A stretch of DNA of 64,000 bases, from positions 121,659 to 185,658 of the forward strand of contig PQWQ01000042.1 of the NCBI GenBank assembly GCA_002943765.1, written 5' to 3'. The notes below the pieces were generated by a model. That model did no database searches and was not told where the DNA came from. It saw nothing but the letters and a program-made list of their open reading frames with translations. A program made the translations under genes and the position numbers. Shown in pieces: positions 61,078-64,000 of this stretch. The number at the start of each line of letters is the position of its first letter. The first letter of the stretch is position 1. The stretch is from Psoroptes ovis. Taxonomy: Eukaryota; Arthropoda; Arachnida; Sarcoptiformes; Psoroptidae.

Positions 61078-61158
61078 TAGGTTGTCCGAAAAGTTTTTGC
61101 CGATTTTCCAATGTTTTTCTACGATATGACCGGCAAAAATTTTGCGGACAACCTAATA
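61078..61158 (+). mobile_element. Palindromic MITE, type 1
   Basis: Last copy in the window; none in the final 2.8 kb. Confidence 0.87.
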
Positions 61159-62301
61159 TTTGACCTCTCAAACATTGCTGAAGACAGTTACTTCGAAATT
61201 ATTTCTTCTTCTTCTTCTCACTTTCAATGTGTTTTGATCATCATCATCATCATTGATGATTGTCATTGTCATGTGAAATATAAAAATGATTGTCATTTTC
61301 AATTAATTCATGTTGTTGGATACAAAAAATTACTTGGTCAAATTAATGGAGAAAAAAATACGTTGTTTCGTGACTTGTGAATACCATAAAATTGATTTGT
61401 CAGGTATGAAATAGATGACGACCTATGTTAAAATAGTTGAATCATTTTCATGTGTGTAAATAGCTTTTTGAAAAAAAAGCACATATAAGCGCAGAAAATT
61501 TTTCAAAAAAATTAAATTTTCATTATTCATTTGAATTTTTGTCATCAAACAATAAACAGCAACAAAAAATTTTCAAAACCGTTAAATTTTTATTTTTGTG
61601 ATTTTTTGCTTAATGTGCTCAGTCATCATCATTTGTTTTTGATTTATCATCTGTGATTTGAGTATTCATTTGTGTTTACATTGCTCAATCAATCAATTTG
61701 ATTTGAAATGATCTACAAATGTGATTGATTACGTCCATGTGTGAGCAGTTTACACAATTCAACATGGATCAATCGAATCTGTCAAAGAAAATGCTAAAAT
61801 TATCCTCCGAAATGTCGAATGTCGCCGATATCGGATGATTCGAATTTCGAATCTTGAGAGATGGTTTCAAGAATGAAAAAACATTCGATCAACGCCGGAC
61901 CAGCGCATTGTTGGATTCAAAGAAAAGCATTGGAAAACAATGACCACAATTACTGGCGATTGACACAACGATCGACAATGAACATGGTGGACAATGATTT
62001 GCCGGGAATCCCGAATTCGCCATCGTTCATCATCCAAAAATTGCAGACAATAATCGTTGAACATGGTTTTTGTGAATGACGCGCCAGCGATTGATTGAAG
62101 AAGGAATTGAACTTGACATGGCGCCAAAAGGCGCCATTTTTTTGAGTGTTTTTTTTTTTGAGTGTAAACATTGTTCAAACTCATTCATTTGTTATTTTTA
62201 TTTGTAATTTTTAATTTTTATTTTTGCAACTTTTTGTACAATTTAATGTGATTTATTTGTTTGTTTGTTCAAACATTATCTTATATAATCCATTATTTAG
62301 G

Positions 62302-62836
62302 ATCAATGGTTCTAAATTGGACCTCAACCCATGCTCAAGGATCGAAGGTTCAACATCAAAAATGTGTGGAAAATTTGGTTTTTGCCCGATGTATGATCAG
62401 CGTTGTCAAATACCACAACATCACTGTATTACAGCATTATAAGCCTTTCAAGAAAAATTATTATCGATTATTTTACAGGATTTCAAGTTTTGATTTGAAG
62501 TTTTAAAATTAATTTTCGAAGTTTCCTAGTTGATTTTCGTAGTTTTGAATGCAATCTTGAACGGTACAATTACGAAATTCAATTTTATAACTACGAAAAT
62601 AAATTTTAAAACCCCGAATTAAAACTTGAAACCCTCTATCAAAATAGATACAAGAAAAATGCTGAAGAAGAAATTAATGAAATCCGACAATCGAATTATC
62701 GAAAAGATTTTGAAGAAAAACCAAGAAGTGAAATAATGACCGATCTCTTACCGATCAAAGTAATATCTGATGAAAAATTTTCAAAAAAAATAGCAGCTCA
62801 TACTTATGAAAATTGTGTTTGGTTTGATACATGATA
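62302..62836 (+). pseudogene. Possible coding remnant interrupted by a palindromic element
   Basis: Two stretches read as plausible protein: 62302-62473 (GSMVLNWTSTHAQGSKVQ...VLQHYKPFKKN) and 62640-62836 (RYKKNAEEEINEIRQSNYRK...AAHTYENCVWFDT, then stop). Exactly between them lies the CAGGGTTT element at 62474-62639. The first stretch follows an acceptor-like TTTAG. I recognise no family. It may be a degenerate gene or two exons whose intron is the element. Confidence 0.3.
62474..62639. mobile_element. CAGGGTTT palindromic element, long form
   Basis: Splits the possible coding remnant at 62302-62836. Confidence 0.78.
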
Positions 62837-63032
62837 TCACAGAATATCAGCAAGAATTGATGATATTGTGAGAAAAATATGAAATTTCTAGATAATTCTG
62901 CATAACTTCAATGATATTCAATGCTGGTTTTCAAGCGTTTGATATGAATTCTGACTTATAAAAGTATAGCAAACCATATTGTGTGCAGGTTAGTATAGGT
63001 TAGCTCGATTATATTGAGTTTGTTAATTAATA

Positions 63033-63073
63033 TATGTTTATACAAGGTTGAGAAAAAATCTTGTATAAACATA
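63033..63073. repeat. Perfect 14-bp hairpin
   Basis: TATGTTTATACAAG at 63033-63046 pairs with CTTGTATAAACATA at 63060-63073 around a 13-base loop, 80 bp before the satellite. Confidence 0.85.
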
Positions 63074-63151
63074 AAAAATGAGAAACATTCCTGGAAATTC
63101 ATCAAGGTAAGTTTATGAAAATTTCTGTGAAGATTCCCAGAAATTTTTCAG

Positions 63152-64000
63152 GCCAAACTCGACTTGTAAGGTTGTGGCAGCCAAACTGAAGCTCAGTTAG
63201 GTTGTGGCAGCCAAACTCGACTTGTTAGGTTGTGGCAGCCAAACTCGACTTGTTAGGTTGTGGCAGCCAAACTCGACTTGTTAGGTTGTGGCAGCCAAAC
63301 TCGACTTGTTAGGTTGTGGCAGCCAAACTGAAGCTCAGTTAGGTTGTGGCAGCCAAACTCGACTTGTTAGGTTGTGGCAGCCAAACTCGACTTGTTAGGT
63401 TGTGGCAGCCAAACTCGACTTGTTAGGTTGTGGCAGCCAAACTCGACTTGTTAGGTTGTGGCAGCCAAACTCGACTTGTTAGGTTGTGGCAGCCAAACTC
63501 GACTTGTTAGGTTGTGGCAGCCAAACTCGACTTGTTAGGTTGTGGCAGCCAAACTCGACTTGTTAGGTTGTGGCAGCCAAACTCGACTTGTTAGGTTGTG
63601 GCAGCCAAACTGAAGCTCAGTTAGGTTGTGGCAGCCAAACTCGACTTGTTAGGTTGTGGCAGCCAAACTGAAGCTCAGTTAGGTTGTGGCAGCCAAACTC
63701 GACTTGTTAGGTTGTGGCAGCCAAACTGAAGCTCAGTTAGGTTGTGGCAGCCAAACTCGACTTGTTAGGTTGTGGCAGCCAAACTGAAGCTCAGTTAGGT
63801 TGTGGCAGCCAAACTCGACTTGTTAGGTTGTGGCAGCCAAACTGAAGCTCAGTTAGGTTGTGGCAGCCAAACTCGACTTGTTAGGTTGTGGCAGCCAAAC
63901 TGAAGCTCAGTTAGGTTGTGGCAGCCAAACTCGACTTGTTAGGTTGTGGCAGCCAAACTGAAGCTCAGTTAGGTTGTGGCAGCCAAACTCGACTTGTTAG
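63152..64000 (+). repeat. 28/30-bp two-unit satellite, continues past window end
   Basis: Every unit begins TTAGGTTGTGGCAGCC and AAACT, then ends either CGACTTG (unit A, 28 bp) or GAAGCTCAG (unit B, 30 bp). The order is B, A x4, B, about ten A, then strict B-A alternation (58-bp dimers) from about 63600 to the end. Units show almost no other differences. No coding frame. Confidence 0.97.

Larger units (their letters stand above)
60379..64000. other. Region after whirlin, mostly non-coding
   Basis: Contains two MITEs, a slightly GC-richer stretch at 61740-62120 with no coherent product, one CAGGGTTT element, a possible broken coding segment, a 14-bp perfect hairpin at 63033-63073 and a satellite from 63152 onward. 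Confidence 0.6.

Noticed and set aside
61861..62184. Overlapping frames in a GC-richer stretch, considered as a transposase remnant
   Set aside because: No DDE/D motif, no conserved block and stops in every alternative frame.
63152..64000. CRISPR-like array
   Set aside because: Units are contiguous with no unique spacers, only two fixed tails; this is a satellite in a eukaryotic genome.
63152..64000. Telomere
   Set aside because: TTAGG occurs once per 28-30 bp unit, not as a pure tandem telomeric repeat, and the array may be internal.

Overview
The window is eukaryotic, AT-rich DNA with split genes (GT-AG introns, many only 55-150 bp), long Asn/Ser/Gln/His runs inside proteins, and metazoan developmental and ciliary genes. 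The slit protein has the arthropod layout (7 EGF modules; an LRR set matching Drosophila rather than vertebrates). Gene structure, base composition and codon habits suggest a small-genome arthropod, most likely an acariform/astigmatid mite of the dust-mite type; that species-level guess is inference.

Layout. 1-2602: no exon seen, probably slit intron. 2603-19527 (+): slit, 20 exons from the first LRR to the cystine knot, with two intronless genes nested in one intron (a His/Gly-rich protein at 5700 and a 391-aa repeat protein at 6860). 20303-22164 (+): GMC-type flavoprotein oxidoreductase. 22428-29066 (+): TTC21B/IFT139, 22 exons, complete. 30182-32101 (-): ceramide synthase of the CERS1 type, 5 exons, complete. 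34207-36415 (-): secreted LRR protein. 40442-44170 (-): unrecognised 1174-aa protein with a C-terminal membrane anchor. 49730-60378 (+): whirlin/dyschronic-like protein with one C-terminal PDZ domain. Its 8.4-kb second intron carries a 5.2-kb cut-and-paste DNA transposon (about 51065-56249) with 358-bp terminal inverted repeats and a spliced DDE transposase ending in a SWIM zinc finger. 60379-64000: mostly non-coding, a possible broken gene, and a 28/30-bp satellite running off the window end.

The dominant non-genic signal is a family of about 80-bp near-palindromes (arms GGTTGTCCGAAAAG / CTTTTCGGACAACC, TA-flanked). I count 58 copies plus a fragment, roughly one per 1.1 kb. They look like MITEs built from two mariner-type inverted repeats, comparable in design to human MADE1. 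They fill introns and intergenic DNA, are never in a recognised coding exon, and are absent from inside the 5.2-kb transposon, which suggests the transposon arrived later. A second palindromic family (ends CAGGGTTT, 8 copies) and one hAT-like element with a 7-8 bp target duplication are also present.

The genes form no pathway: slit (axon guidance), IFT139 (ciliary transport in sensory neurons) and whirlin/dyschronic (sensory/synaptic scaffold) share a neuronal theme, but this is probably chance linkage. Exon boundaries were placed by eye from splice motifs and reading phase; for slit exons 16-20, the GMC gene, IFT139, the ceramide synthase, the LRR gene, the tail-anchored gene, whirlin and the transposase, the joined exons stay in frame to the stop.
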